From Prado023 sp963788325 (GTDB lineage Bacteria > Actinomycetota > Actinomycetes > S36-B12 > CAIYMF01), in NCBI GenBank assembly GCA_963788325.1, contig CAWBGJ010000014.1, forward strand, positions 1 through 64,000: a stretch of 64,000 nucleotides of DNA, read 5' to 3'. The first letter of the stretch is position 1. Every line of letters starts with the position of its first letter. The notes beneath the pieces are model-generated. The model saw only the letters and a program-made list of their open reading frames with translations, did no database searches and was not told the origin of the DNA. This document shows, piece by piece, positions 32,170-41,500 of this stretch. The translations under genes were made by a program, and so were the position numbers.

Positions 32170-33339
32170 TCAGGGCTTGTGACCGTAGCGGGTGGCCAGG
32201 ATCTCGGCGACCTCCGCGGGGCTGGCCATCGCCCGCACATCGTCGGCGACGTGTCCGGCCCGCTGGCGGTAGTCCGGTGATCCCATCACCGCGCGCAGCG
32301 CGGCCGTGATCGCCTGCGCGTTCACCTGCCCTGGCATGAGCAGGATCGCCGTGCCGGCATCGGCCATCATGGTGCCGTTGTCGAAGTTGTCCGCCCCCTG
32401 GGGCAGCGCGACGGATGGCAGTCCGTGGCTGAGGACCCCGAACATGGTGCCGGCCCCGGCGTGGTGGATGACCGCGGCACAGTGTGGCAGCACCTCGGCC
32501 TGGGGGATGAACCGCTGCACCCGGGCGTTGGCCGGGACTGGCTCCAGTCGGGCGGGATCGTTCTCCCGGCCGATCGTGACGAGCACGTTGACCGGCTCGT
32601 CGGCCAACGCTGCCAGGATCTCGCCGAACAGGTCGAAGTCGCGGTTCATCAGGGTTCCCATGGTGACGTAGACCAGGGGTCGGCTGGGGTCGGCGTACTC
32701 CACGGGGAGTGCGGGCCCCTCGGCCGTCGGCAGGGCACATGGCCGCAGGAACACGTTGTCCACGACGCCCTCCCATTGCACCCCCATCCCGGGGGGAAGC
32801 ACGTTCACGGTCGGCCCCCCCAGCAGGCCGGCTGCAGGCGGCGCATCGATTCCGAACTCCCGCCAGGTCGGGGACACCGCGTCCCTGGTGAGCTCCAGAA
32901 CAGCGGGATCAAGCAGTGACCCGAATGTGTGGTGCACCGGCTGGGCACCGGTCAACGCGGCCACAAGAGGAGCGGCGAAGGAGGTCGTTTCGTAGATCAG
33001 GACGTCAGGACCGAAGTCCCGGGCCACCGCGAGGAGGTCATCAACCACCAGCGCCATCCCCACCTCGCCGAACAGCCGGGGCACCCAGTAGCGGATGACC
33101 CGCTCCGGAGGCACACCATCACCGGGCTTGCCCCGCGTCCGGCGCCCCAGCGTCGCGAACCAGTCACTGGTGTCCCGGCCCACGGCCCGGAACCCCAACC
33201 CGTGTCGAGCAAGCACCTCGGCAGCCTCCGGGGCGGTGGCCACGAGGACCTCATCCCCGCGCGCCGCGAACGCCTGCGCCAGCGGCAGGAGCGGAGCCAA
33301 GTGACCTGTCTGAGACACGCTGTTGACCAGCACGCGCAC
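32170..33339 (-). CDS. UGT/MGT-type glycosyltransferase (GT1)
   Basis: This 389-residue GT-B enzyme starts MRVLVNSVSQTGHLAPLLPL, the usual N-terminus of antibiotic/macrolide glycosyltransferases. The C-terminal donor domain has LVYVTMGTLMNR, VQRFIPQAEVLPHCAAVIHH and HAGAGTMFGVLSHGLPSVAL, then PQGADNFDNG, the NDP-sugar-binding signature. It would move a sugar from a nucleotide donor to a small-molecule acceptor in the cytosol. It is about 1.5 kb from the azole-peptide operon with the same orientation, so a link to that product is possible but unproven. Confidence 0.88.
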   Translation of the reverse strand: MRVLVNSVSQTGHLAPLLPLAQAFAARGDEVLVATAPEAAEVLARHGLGFRAVGRDTSDWFATLGRRTRGKPGDGVPPERVIRYWVPRLFGEVGMALVVDDLLAVARDFGPDVLIYETTSFAAPLVAALTGAQPVHHTFGSLLDPAVLELTRDAVSPTWREFGIDAPPAAGLLGGPTVNVLPPGMGVQWEGVVDNVFLRPCALPTAEGPALPVEYADPSRPLVYVTMGTLMNRDFDLFGEILAALADEPVNVLVTIGRENDPARLEPVPANARVQRFIPQAEVLPHCAAVIHHAGAGTMFGVLSHGLPSVALPQGADNFDNGTMMADAGTAILLMPGQVNAQAITAALRAVMGSPDYRQRAGHVADDVRAMASPAEVAEILATRYGHKP

Positions 33340-33673
33340 GCTGTCTCCTCAGGATCATCGATCGTGCCGAGCATTGACTCACAGGACTCCACCACCTTCA
33401 CCGCGACCCCTCGGCCCCACGACGGCGAAGACCGACAGCCACCCGCCGGTTCGAGGACCATAGCCACTCCGGGAGCCCTCACATCGGTTGGCGGTGGCAG
33501 TACGACCCGCGACCTGAACCCCGGTCGAGGTGGAGCGCCGCAGGGTTCATGCCCTGTCCAGCTGGGCGCCGCGACACCCGCCCCAGGGTGCGCGATAGCG
33601 GCGGAGTGCAGCACCTTGCTCGCGTTCCTCGAGCTGCTCTGCGCGGGGATCGGCTTGTGGCAACGGGTGCTTT
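33340..33673. other. Intergenic region, nothing recognised
   Basis: This 334-bp spacer precedes the glycosyltransferase start. I see no gene, terminator hairpin or operator that I can support. Confidence 0.4.
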
Positions 33674-34060
33674 CTAGTCGCTGTCGAGATAGAGGCAGAA
33701 CGGGTGACCGGCAGGGTCGAGTAGGACGCGGACGCTATCTTGAGGTTGATGACTGGGTAGTGCTGCGCCGAGTTCGACCGCGTCTTCGACCGCGGCGGCA
33801 AGGTCTCTGACGCCGATGTCCAGGTGGAGCATCATCTGCTGCTTGCCGGGAGTCGCCGGCCAGGTGGGCCGTTCGTAGATCTCCTCAGTTTGAAACGCCA
33901 GATTGGCGGGCGCACCAGGGACCCGAATTGTGCACCAGTCCGGCTGGTCGTCGGCAAGCGCCCAGCCGAACAAGTCTCGGTAGAAGTATGCGAGCGATCG
34001 CGCGTCAGGCGCGTTGAGCACGATGCCGACCCATCCGGTCAGTCCAGCGATCCCAGCCAT
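33674..34060 (-). CDS. VOC-superfamily protein (glyoxalase/bleomycin-resistance fold)
   Basis: This 128-residue protein has the two beta-alpha-beta-beta-beta modules of the vicinal-oxygen-chelate fold: GWVGIVLNAPDARSLAYFYR, DLFGWALADDQPDWCTIRV, MMLHLDIGVRDLAAAVEDAV and RVLLDPAGHPFCLYLD. The ending (DPAGHPFCL) is typical of the stand-alone VOC proteins common in actinobacteria. Substrate is unknown. A second VOC gene lies about 220 bp away on the other strand (34279-34659), so they form a divergent pair. Confidence 0.85.
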   Translation of the reverse strand: MAGIAGLTGWVGIVLNAPDARSLAYFYRDLFGWALADDQPDWCTIRVPGAPANLAFQTEEIYERPTWPATPGKQQMMLHLDIGVRDLAAAVEDAVELGAALPSHQPQDSVRVLLDPAGHPFCLYLDSD

Positions 34061-34278
34061 GCGGTCAATGCTGCCAGAGCGGCTGAAGTCACGGTCGCGG
34101 TCAGCACGCCTCAAGGCAGGAGTAGATCGTCGTGTGTGCGGTGGCCGGAGGAGGTGCGGCGCGCAGAGCGTGCTGCACACGCGAGTGGGAGTATTGCGCG
34201 AGTCGCGCGGGGTCGGGGGTGTCGTCTGCTTGAAGGTGCGTAGACCGCGGAGGTTCGATGAGGATCGAGGAGGAGCGC

Positions 34279-34659
34279 ATGGAGGCGATTGCATCGCTGG
34301 GGTGGATCACCATCGACTGTGACGACGCGGACGCCCAGGCGCAGTTCTACCGGGCGGCGCTGGGCTGGGAGATCACCTTCAGTGAGGGCCCTTACTCCGG
34401 CATCAGCGACGGCTCGATCACGATTGAGTTCAACGCGGTTGAGGGGTACCAGCGGCCGCAATGGCCGGATATCGGCGGGGCGAAGCAGTTCCACCTCGAG
34501 CTCATGGTCGATGACCTCGACAAGGCGGCGGTTGCACTGCGTGCGGTTGGCGCGGGTCAGCCGGAGTTCCAACCCGGCGGTACGCGCTTCCGCGTGCTCA
34601 CAGATCCGGCCGGTCACCCGTTTTGCATCATCGATCGCGCCGTGGCCGGCGCTGACTGA
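34279..34659 (+). CDS. VOC-superfamily protein
   Basis: This 126-residue protein has the VOC fold: LGWITIDCDDADAQAQFYRA, ALGWEITFSEGPYSGISDGS, QFHLELMVDDLDKAAVALRA and FRVLTDPAGHPFCIID. The ATG at 34279 has a GAGGAGG site; an upstream ATG at 34258 is also in frame but lacks one. It is a paralogue-level relative of the divergent gene at 33674-34060. Substrate is unknown. Confidence 0.85.
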   Translation: MEAIASLGWITIDCDDADAQAQFYRAALGWEITFSEGPYSGISDGSITIEFNAVEGYQRPQWPDIGGAKQFHLELMVDDLDKAAVALRAVGAGQPEFQPGGTRFRVLTDPAGHPFCIIDRAVAGAD

Positions 34660-34862
34660 CCGAATCGACGAAACGCTTCGCCCGCCCAACCTCTGAGCCG
34701 ACCAAGGGCTGGCACCGCTGGACGATCCGCCTGCGGGACCGAACGATGAACGGCGAGGCGTGGGGTAGCCCAGGATGCTTGCGACATGGTCTGGCCGGAC
34801 GTCGCCCCCATCGTGACTGCTCGATGTCACCTTCAGCCACTGGCCCCCACTCAGGCCGAGGG

Positions 34863-35015
34863 ATGATCAACTGGCTCGACCAGCACGGCGTGGATCGCTA
34901 CACCGCACACATCCATCCGCGGCACACCGCGTCCGCACGCGTGGCATCAAAGCTCGGAATACACCGAGCCTCCAGCACACGCGACGGCGAGATCCGATGG
35001 GAATCCAACGACTGA
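34863..35015 (+). pseudogene. C-terminal remnant of a GNAT acetyltransferase
   Basis: Only the last about 50 residues remain: MINWLDQHGVDRYTAHIHPR and HTASARVASKLGIHRASSTR. The HPxHTAS..VA.KLG pattern is the last part of motif A/B of GNAT acetyltransferases. The acetyl-CoA-binding loop and everything before it are missing, and the upstream frame has no coding character. The rest of the 34660-35151 interval holds nothing else I can support. Confidence 0.5.
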
Positions 35016-35151
35016 CCCATCCCGGTCCGCGATCCGCGCCCGCCTTCGGCTGCGGTGACGCTGGGCCCCAACGCGCGATTCGCGGCTAGACGCGCCGAGG
35101 GATCCGTGGGTCGGCCAGCGCGCTGACCGGGGCCTGCAGCTCAGACAGCCC

Positions 35152-35856
35152 TCACCTGTGGGCCCGGTCCACGCCCAGGGTAGCGAGCAGGTCCTCGTGC
35201 AGCTGGATCCACACCACGTGGCAGGAGTCGATGCCCAGCGCATCGACCCACCGGGCCTCGCCGCGGCGGACCCGGTCAGCTGAGGCGGCATACCGGGCGG
35301 CGTACCCGGTGAAGCGGGCCAGCGCCGCCGCCAGTGGGGCACACACCCGGTCCACTGCGGCCCCGAGGCCGACAAGGTCGGCGATGACCCGGTCGTCCCA
35401 CCGTGGGTCGCTGTGGTCGTTGGCAGCCAACGGATCCCCGGGCATCGGATGCAGCTGCCAACGGGTCACCGCATCCAGGAACCGGGCGTTCACCGGCTCG
35501 AAAGCCTCGAGTGTGGTGGCCACGACAGGCCGAGCACCGACCGCGTCGAGCTCGGCTGCAAGCTGGGCCGAGTTCCGCGCCCGACCCGCGTCGGTCAACG
35601 ACCACCCACCCGTGCCGGCGAACCGGGACCGCTGCACCCAGCCGAACGCCTCGAAGTCCTCGAGGGACTCGGTCACCTCACCACGATCCAGGGCGAACCG
35701 GGCTGCGACCCGGCCCTCGTCGGCGAACCCAAGCAGCCGCACGGCATGCAGCACCAGCAGCGTGCGTTCCGACGAGACCGGTTCGATCACCGGGACATCA
35801 TCACCCGGCTGTGCCGCGGGGGCGGACCCGGGGAATGGGGCTGCAGCACGCAACAT
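35152..35856 (-). CDS. Winged-helix-type regulator, function unknown
   Basis: This protein of about 234 residues has an N-terminal winged helix: LLVLHAVRLLGFADEGRVAA, then RFALDRGEVTESLEDFEAFG and WVQRSRFAGTGGWSLTDAGR. A helical C-terminal half follows (WDDRVIADLVGLGAAVDRVC; ARYAASADRVRRGEARWVDA; DSCHVVWIQLHEDLLATLG). Similar actinobacterial proteins are annotated as transcriptional regulators. The ATG at 35856 avoids overlap with the divergent GNAT gene at 35885. The first about 30 residues are low-complexity, so the true start may be further downstream. Confidence 0.6.
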   Translation of the reverse strand: MLRAAAPFPGSAPAAQPGDDVPVIEPVSSERTLLVLHAVRLLGFADEGRVAARFALDRGEVTESLEDFEAFGWVQRSRFAGTGGWSLTDAGRARNSAQLAAELDAVGARPVVATTLEAFEPVNARFLDAVTRWQLHPMPGDPLAANDHSDPRWDDRVIADLVGLGAAVDRVCAPLAAALARFTGYAARYAASADRVRRGEARWVDALGIDSCHVVWIQLHEDLLATLGVDRAHR

Positions 35857-35884
35857 GGCTCGCCGCCCGCTACCGTCGGCGCAC

Positions 35885-36484
35885 ATGGTTGCTGACCTCG
35901 AGGTCGTCGAACTCGGACCCGAGCACGTCGACGACTACCTCGCCCTGTTCGATGCCGCCTTCCGGGAGTTCCCCGACTGGGCGGGGTGCTACTGCGCGTT
36001 CTACGACGCCCCCGCGGGCCAGCCGTTCGATCCGGAGAAGGAGGGCGCCCAGCACCGTGCAGACCGAGCAGCACGCATCCGATCCGGCCGAGCCCACGGA
36101 CTGCTCGCCTACCGCGACGGCGCCCCGGTCGGCTGGTGCAACGTCGCGCCCCGCAGCCAGGTCCCCAACCTGCGCAAGTTCGCCGAGGCCGTCGTCGATC
36201 CGGACCACGAGCCGGCGGTGGTGATGTGCTTCGTGATCCACCCCGACCATCGGGGGCAGGGCGTGGCAAGCGCCCTGCTCTTGGGGGCGCTCAACGCCGC
36301 CCGCCGATGGGGTTCGCCCTGGGTGGAGGGCTACCCGGCTCGCCCCGATGCCGACACCGACGGCCTGCCGTGGGCGGCTGCCTTCTACAAGGGTCCACTG
36401 CGCATGTACGAGGCCGCCGGGTTCGCGGTCACCCGTGACATGGGCGACTGGCTTGTCGTGCGCCGCGACGTCCCTGCGGGCTGA
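35885..36484 (+). CDS. GNAT-family N-acetyltransferase
   Basis: This 199-residue protein has the acetyl-CoA-binding segment VVMCFVIHPDHRGQGVASAL (motif A, including the Q/RxxGxA loop as RGQGVA) followed by LLGALNAARRWGSPWVEGYP and FYKGPLRMYEAAGFAVTRDM at the C-terminus. The N-terminal part holds DWAGCYCAFYDAPAG, a feature of a particular actinobacterial GNAT group. It would transfer an acetyl group to a small amine or similar substrate. It is divergent from the regulator at 35152-35856, which may control it. Confidence 0.87.
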   Translation: MVADLEVVELGPEHVDDYLALFDAAFREFPDWAGCYCAFYDAPAGQPFDPEKEGAQHRADRAARIRSGRAHGLLAYRDGAPVGWCNVAPRSQVPNLRKFAEAVVDPDHEPAVVMCFVIHPDHRGQGVASALLLGALNAARRWGSPWVEGYPARPDADTDGLPWAAAFYKGPLRMYEAAGFAVTRDMGDWLVVRRDVPAG

Positions 36485-36872
36485 GCTGCTCGCTCGGGTG
36501 CTGTAGCCCTCGCGCAGGTCGACCACGACCGTCGGGTCGCCGCTGGACGCCCCGGCCTGCACGGTGGCCACGCCCGCCGACCCTCGCCGCGGCGCGTCCA
36601 GAGGATGCGCAGTGACGGACCCTTCGTCTTGGCAGCGATCCGGGTCAACGCGGAGACTCAAGCCCGATCGCCGATGGCTCGATCCTGCCCACACCGCCTC
36701 GCCTCGTCTGAGAGGATGCTGACGGCATCTGTGATTACGAGCGTCAGGAACACCAGCAAGACTGTGGCTGCGGCGCAGGATCGTCTGCCCGGTCAGTTCT
36801 CGGCCATCGATCCTGCTGTCGTCGAAACGCTGCAGTTGCATTCTTCACATCAACGAACAAGGGAAAAGACGG
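36485..36872. other. Intergenic region, no gene supported
   Basis: This 388-bp spacer lies before the amidase gene. A minus-strand stretch reading GVATVQAGASSGDPTVVVDL near 36510-36570 has some coding flavour and may be a fragment of a lost gene. No promoter or terminator that I can defend is seen. Confidence 0.3.
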
Positions 36873-37922
36873 ATGTGTACTCGTGTGGTTTGGTCCGATG
36901 CGAATGGGTCGGTACTGGTCGGGCGAAACATGGACTATCACCGGGATCTCGGGACGAATCTGTGGAAGCTGCCCCGAGGGGCGGAGAGAAACGACGGTGT
37001 GCACGGAGACCTGACATGGACCGCTCGGTACGGCAGCGTGGTGGCGACGGCGTTCGACATGATCAGTGTCGACGGTGTCAACGAAGAAGGCCTGGCAGGC
37101 CACATCCTGTGGCTTGCCGAATCGGAGTTCTCGCCGGCTGACGCCTCCCGGACGTCGCTCAGCCAGGCGGTCTGGCTGCAGTACTTCCTCGACAACTGCG
37201 CAACCGTGGCCGAAGCGGTCGCGTGGGCGACGGACAACGAACTCCAGGTGGTGCAGCTGGTCGATCCCGCGAGCGGGGAGGTTCCTGCGATCCACTTGGC
37301 GCTCGACGACGCCACGGGCGACTCGGCCATCTTCGAGTACATCGACGGTGAGATGGTTCTCCACCACAGCCCCGACTACAAAGTGATGACGAACTCACCC
37401 CCCTATGACGAACAGCTGGAGCTCCTGAAGAAGATCGAGGGATTCGGCGGCGACGCGCCGGTTGGCGGGTCGACCCTGGCGACGGACCGCTTTGCTCGCG
37501 CTTCGTACTATTCCTCACGTCTCGCCCAGCCGACGACTCAGCTCGAAGCGATCGCGGCGATGTTCAGCGTCATCCGCAACGCCGCGCAACCGTTCCGAGT
37601 GCCCGACCCGGGCAAGCCGGACGCATCGCAGACGATCTGGCAGTGCGTCATCGACCTCACGGCTAGACGTTTCGTATTCGAATCGACGACGCGTCCCAAC
37701 ATCGTCTGGGTCGATCTCTCCGATCTGGACTTCCGGGAGGGATCCAAGGAACTCAAGCTTGATCTGGGAAGCCGTCTCGCTATCGAAGGCGGCATCGCTG
37801 GCAATGTCCACGATCAGTTCGTCGACGCGGCCGGGCTGAAGTTCCTGACACGGCAGATGGTCGAGCAGTTCAAGAACGCCGCCGCGGCCGATTCCACGAC
37901 CACCAGTCCTACCTCCAACTGA
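36873..37922 (+). CDS. Choloylglycine-hydrolase / penicillin V acylase family amidase
   Basis: This 349-residue Ntn-hydrolase of the linear amide C-N hydrolase family begins MCTRVVWSDANGSVLVGRNM, so Cys2 becomes the N-terminal nucleophile after Met removal. R18, N19 and D21 in GRNMDYH match the family's RxxD region. The motif TNSPPYDEQL corresponds to the conserved TNSP/Asn segment. Members cut bile-salt, penicillin V or acyl-homoserine-lactone amides; which one applies here cannot be read from sequence. There is no signal peptide, so it is probably cytosolic. It is not clearly in an operon. Confidence 0.9.
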   Translation: MCTRVVWSDANGSVLVGRNMDYHRDLGTNLWKLPRGAERNDGVHGDLTWTARYGSVVATAFDMISVDGVNEEGLAGHILWLAESEFSPADASRTSLSQAVWLQYFLDNCATVAEAVAWATDNELQVVQLVDPASGEVPAIHLALDDATGDSAIFEYIDGEMVLHHSPDYKVMTNSPPYDEQLELLKKIEGFGGDAPVGGSTLATDRFARASYYSSRLAQPTTQLEAIAAMFSVIRNAAQPFRVPDPGKPDASQTIWQCVIDLTARRFVFESTTRPNIVWVDLSDLDFREGSKELKLDLGSRLAIEGGIAGNVHDQFVDAAGLKFLTRQMVEQFKNAAAADSTTTSPTSN

Positions 37923-38206
37923 ACGGAAGTGGCCTCGCCCCACGCCCTCTTGCTGCTCGTCGGGCGTGAGGTCGTCACAGAGTGGCGTTTCGCCGTTGCG
38001 ATGCTCAGTACCCCGCCCTCGAGCGGGTCCTCGGCCCGCGGGTGTCGCAGAAGGCCACACCCTGGCGCTGCTGACCAAGTTCGGTGGCCCGACCGGGATG
38101 CGGGCCGTTGGGCGGTCAGGGCTGCTCACGGTCGCGCGCAAGGCCAACCCCCCGAGGAGCCGGAGAGCTGGTCGACGTGGTCTGAGGCGCGCCCGTCGAG
38201 CAGAGC

Positions 38207-38690
38207 GTGATCGTGCCGGGCACCGCGGCGGCCGAGCAGGTCCTGGCCGAGCTGGCCCGCTCCCTGGCCGAGGTCCTGGACCAGCGCCACCTGATCACGT
38301 CGGTGATCTCCGTGGGCGAGGTCGAGCTGCGGGTCCCGATCGAGGGCAACGCCACCCACAGGGGACCCATGTACGCGGGAGTCCACTTCGCCATCGCCGA
38401 GCTCCCGGGAGGGCTGATCCCGCCGGCCGCCTCAAGGGCGGGCGGGCGGTACACGCCGATCGTCACGGGGATGGAGCTGCAGCTCGTTGCCGCGGCGCGC
38501 CCGGACGTGACCCTGACCGCGCGGATGGACCCCCTGCGACCTGCAGGAGCTCGCAGGTCGTGGGGACGCCGACAGGCAGGCGGGACTCACCGTGGACCTG
38601 GGCGGCGAGGACGCACGCGGTCGGACCGTGGTCACGAGCCGGGCGCACTACCAACTGCGGCCCAACCGCGGCAGGGTCGGTACCGTGTGA
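38207..38690 (+). pseudogene. Hotdog-fold thioesterase-like (DUF4442-type) gene, one frameshift
   Basis: It opens with GTG at 38207 (VPGTAAAEQVLAELARSLAE) and holds RVPIEGNATHRGPMYAGVHF and AIAELPGGLIPPA, the YAG..FALAE pattern of DUF4442/PaaI-like hotdog proteins, then GMELQLVAAARPDVTLTARM. Near 38545 the frame changes, and it continues LQELAGRGDADRQAGLTVDL to LRPNRGRVGTV. One base is apparently missing or extra. Substrate is unknown. Confidence 0.5.
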
Positions 38691-38832
38691 GTTCGGCCAC
38701 TGTCGCCGAAGCACTCAGCCGAGTAGCCGCCTCCCGGCCGGGCTGCCTGGTCACCGATGGGCGCAGAGCGCGGGCCAGCGGCGGTCAGGCGGTTACGCTC
38801 GATCGCGACGATCCACAGGTGGAGGGAGTCCA

Positions 38833-39492
38833 ATGACGGACCAGGCGCGTTCCGCGGCTGCGCAGCGTCGTGGTGAGACCGACCGAGTGAAGGCGTTCAC
38901 CGACGGGGTGTTCGCCATCATCATCACCATCTTGGTGCTCGAGATAAGTGTCCCGCCGAACCTGAGCGAGCAGTCACTCGTCGAGGCCCTCGGCGAAGTC
39001 CGTCCCGAGATGACTGCCTGGGTCATCAGCTTCCTGATCACCGGGATGTACTGGGTGTGGCACCGCGACCTCTTCAACCAGGTCCGGGCAGTCAACCGGG
39101 ACGTGGTGTGGTTGAACCTGCTCTTCCTGCTGCCGGCCGCCCTCATCCCGTTCGGGGCCTCGGTGCTCGGGGAGTACCCCGAGGTCCCCATCGCGCTGCA
39201 CGCCTACGGGGTGGTGCTCATCGCCGCCTCCGTCATGCGCTGGGTGCTGTACGCCTACGTGACCCGGCGACCGGAGCTGCTGTTCGAACCCCTCAGCGAT
39301 CGGCAACGCCGAATCGGCGGCCTGCTCGCCACTGCACCGATCGCCATCTACCTCCTCGCGATGGTCGTCGCGACCCCCGCGCCGACCGTCAGTGTTGCCC
39401 TCTACCTGGCGGTGCCCCTGCTCTACTTCGGGCTGATCACCCTCCTGCGGAACCGACCCAGCACCCGCACCGAGGCCGAGGACTACGGCTGA
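38833..39492 (+). CDS. TMEM175-family (DUF1211) potassium-channel-like membrane protein
   Basis: This 219-residue protein has six predicted membrane spans. The signature VKAFTDGVFAIIITILVLEI in the first span matches the FSDGVxAIxxTLLVLE motif of TMEM175 channels, whose Ile/Leu residues line the pore. Further spans include AWVISFLITGMYWVWHRDL and VVWLNLLFLLPAALIPFG. A GGAGGGA site precedes the ATG. Bacterial relatives conduct K+ across the plasma membrane (family knowledge). It stands alone, without an evident operon. Confidence 0.88.
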   Translation: MTDQARSAAAQRRGETDRVKAFTDGVFAIIITILVLEISVPPNLSEQSLVEALGEVRPEMTAWVISFLITGMYWVWHRDLFNQVRAVNRDVVWLNLLFLLPAALIPFGASVLGEYPEVPIALHAYGVVLIAASVMRWVLYAYVTRRPELLFEPLSDRQRRIGGLLATAPIAIYLLAMVVATPAPTVSVALYLAVPLLYFGLITLLRNRPSTRTEAEDYG

Positions 39493-39662
39493 CCGGCGCG
39501 CCCATCGGCCACTTCTCGGGCGGCGCCAACTGCCCGCACCGTGTCGACCCGCGTCAACCTCCCCTGAGACCTCGTCGCCTCTGTGGCTCCGCATACTCCT
39601 CGGCGTCAGCTCCTGCCTGTCGGGCCAGCGCTGGCATGGTCACAGGATGGCGCCCCCTGCTC

Positions 39663-41441
39663 CTACGTGCGCAAGCCCAGGTGCGCGGCCTGGGCCTTGC
39701 CGACGAACGACTTCCCCTTCGGATCGGCACCAAACCCATGCCTGCGCTGGCAGCGACGCACCGCAGCATCGGTCTTGGCCAGGTAGTGCCCCGTCGTCGG
39801 CAGGCCCAGCCCGGGGAAGTGCCCGTTGAGCGCCTCCTGCAGCGTGCTCACGTCGGCGTCGTTGCGCACCCCGAACCTGAGGTGGGTCAGATCGACTCGG
39901 CGGGCCTTGCCGGTCGTGACGGTCATGGTCAGCCCCGGGGCCGAGACATCCACGATCTCGAGTCCGGACGCGGCGCCGTCCCACCACCTGCTGTTCGGCG
40001 TCGTTGCCGCGCCGAACACGCACGCGCCCGGCGCCCCGAACAAGTCCTTCCCGTCACCGCTGTTCATCGCATTCTCGAGGTCGAACGCGCCGTCGGCCTG
40101 CTCCAGTGCGCATTCGTAGTGCTCGGCGGCGGTCATGGCCTCGCTGTTGTTCGAGGCGGTCTCATCGACGTGCCAGATCGCCAGCCCAGCATCCGGTAGC
40201 GCGGCGTCACGACCGGCCTGGTGCCGGTTCTCGATGATGAAGTACTCGGTCGCGCTGCGGGGGTGCAGGAGGAACTCGTTGCGCCCCGCGGCCACGCTCA
40301 CGGTGCGCGCGGGCCTCAGCGTGGTCAGCGTCGAGGTCCAGCCGGCCTCGCTCTTCAAGTAGGCCCCGACCTGCACGGGATTGGTGTCCGAGCCCCCGAA
40401 GCCCATGAGGCAGAAGTCGCCCACGCCCTGGGACTCGGCCCCGTAGTCGTAGAGGTCCGGGAAGTCACAGATCATGTGGCCGTTCTCGTGACAGAAGGTG
40501 CGCAGCGTCAGCTCGGAGCCGAGGTCGGTCATCTGGTAGTCGTAGAAGATCCGGTTGGCCGAGGCCGAGTACGGGGTGGCCAACGCCGACGCGTGCGGCC
40601 AGAGTCCCTCGGACCACGCGTTGTCGCGGGCTCCCGCATAGAACACGTTCAGGGCCCGCACGTAGCCGTCCGCGTCGACGGTCAAGGGGTCAAGGTCGAG
40701 GCCCTGGAGCTTGGCCTGGCCCAGACCCTCCTTGATCAGCGCCCGCGCACGGCGGCCGAATTCCACCCGTGGGTTCGTGTAGTAACTGCGCGGGTGCTTG
40801 GCGGTGCAGTAGGCGCTCACCACGTTGGTGTAGTCCAGCTTGCCGTCGGAGACGCTCAGGAAGTAGTCGCGCACCGATCCGTTGTTGCCGAACTTGCGGT
40901 ACCCCGGCTTGTTGCAGAAGTTCGCCACCTGTCGCTGTGTGAGGGTGGCGGGCACGTCGGGGAAGTCGATGAGCAGGCACAGGCCGACGTATCGCCCGAC
41001 CACACCCGGGCCCGCTCCGCGCGCCGGCCCGTCGGGGACCGGAGCGCTCTGCACACCCCCGGTGTCGGCCTCTCCCGGCGAAGCAGGGTCCCGCGGCTTG
41101 CGCGCGGCACGACGCTGCGCCCAGCGCGGCACCGGTCCGCTGGCCCGCGCCGACCTGGCCCGTGCTCGGGTCGCCGCCGCGGTGGCTCGCGCATGCGGGG
41201 GCAGATCGAGTGCGCTGGAAGGTACCTGCCCCACCCGCGGCCCGCTCGGCACCAGGTAGGCGCCGTCCGGCGCGAGTTCCGCGTAATGGAAGTAGCCGGT
41301 GCGTGGATCCTTGACCACCGTGAATCCGTCGTCGGTCTCGAACACGGCGGCGAACTGGTTGCCGAAACCACGGGCGTGCACCTCGGAGCCGTCCGGATTC
41401 ACGAAGACGAACCGCTGGCCGGAATAGGGAGTCGGCATCAT
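39663..41441 (-). CDS. M6-family metalloprotease with C-terminal peptidoglycan-binding domain
   Basis: This 592-residue protein has an N-terminal beta domain (MMPTPYSGQRFVFVNPDGSE), an Arg/Ala/Pro-rich linker (about 80-145), a protease domain with VGLCLLIDFPDVPATLTQRQ and zinc motif HENGHMICDFPDLYD (318-332), and a C-terminal peptidoglycan-binding-like domain (about 525-592: STLQEALNGHFPGLGLPTTG, then RRCQRRHGFGAD). M6 peptidases such as immune inhibitor A are normally secreted, but no signal peptide is visible here. A GGAGG site precedes the ATG. It is the second zinc protease of this type in the window. Confidence 0.85.
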   Translation of the reverse strand: MMPTPYSGQRFVFVNPDGSEVHARGFGNQFAAVFETDDGFTVVKDPRTGYFHYAELAPDGAYLVPSGPRVGQVPSSALDLPPHARATAAATRARARSARASGPVPRWAQRRAARKPRDPASPGEADTGGVQSAPVPDGPARGAGPGVVGRYVGLCLLIDFPDVPATLTQRQVANFCNKPGYRKFGNNGSVRDYFLSVSDGKLDYTNVVSAYCTAKHPRSYYTNPRVEFGRRARALIKEGLGQAKLQGLDLDPLTVDADGYVRALNVFYAGARDNAWSEGLWPHASALATPYSASANRIFYDYQMTDLGSELTLRTFCHENGHMICDFPDLYDYGAESQGVGDFCLMGFGGSDTNPVQVGAYLKSEAGWTSTLTTLRPARTVSVAAGRNEFLLHPRSATEYFIIENRHQAGRDAALPDAGLAIWHVDETASNNSEAMTAAEHYECALEQADGAFDLENAMNSGDGKDLFGAPGACVFGAATTPNSRWWDGAASGLEIVDVSAPGLTMTVTTGKARRVDLTHLRFGVRNDADVSTLQEALNGHFPGLGLPTTGHYLAKTDAAVRRCQRRHGFGADPKGKSFVGKAQAAHLGLRT

Positions 41442-41500
41442 GCACCTCCAGGCGCGCGCCGGGACCGTGATGATCCGACGCTACTGGCTAGCATCACAGC

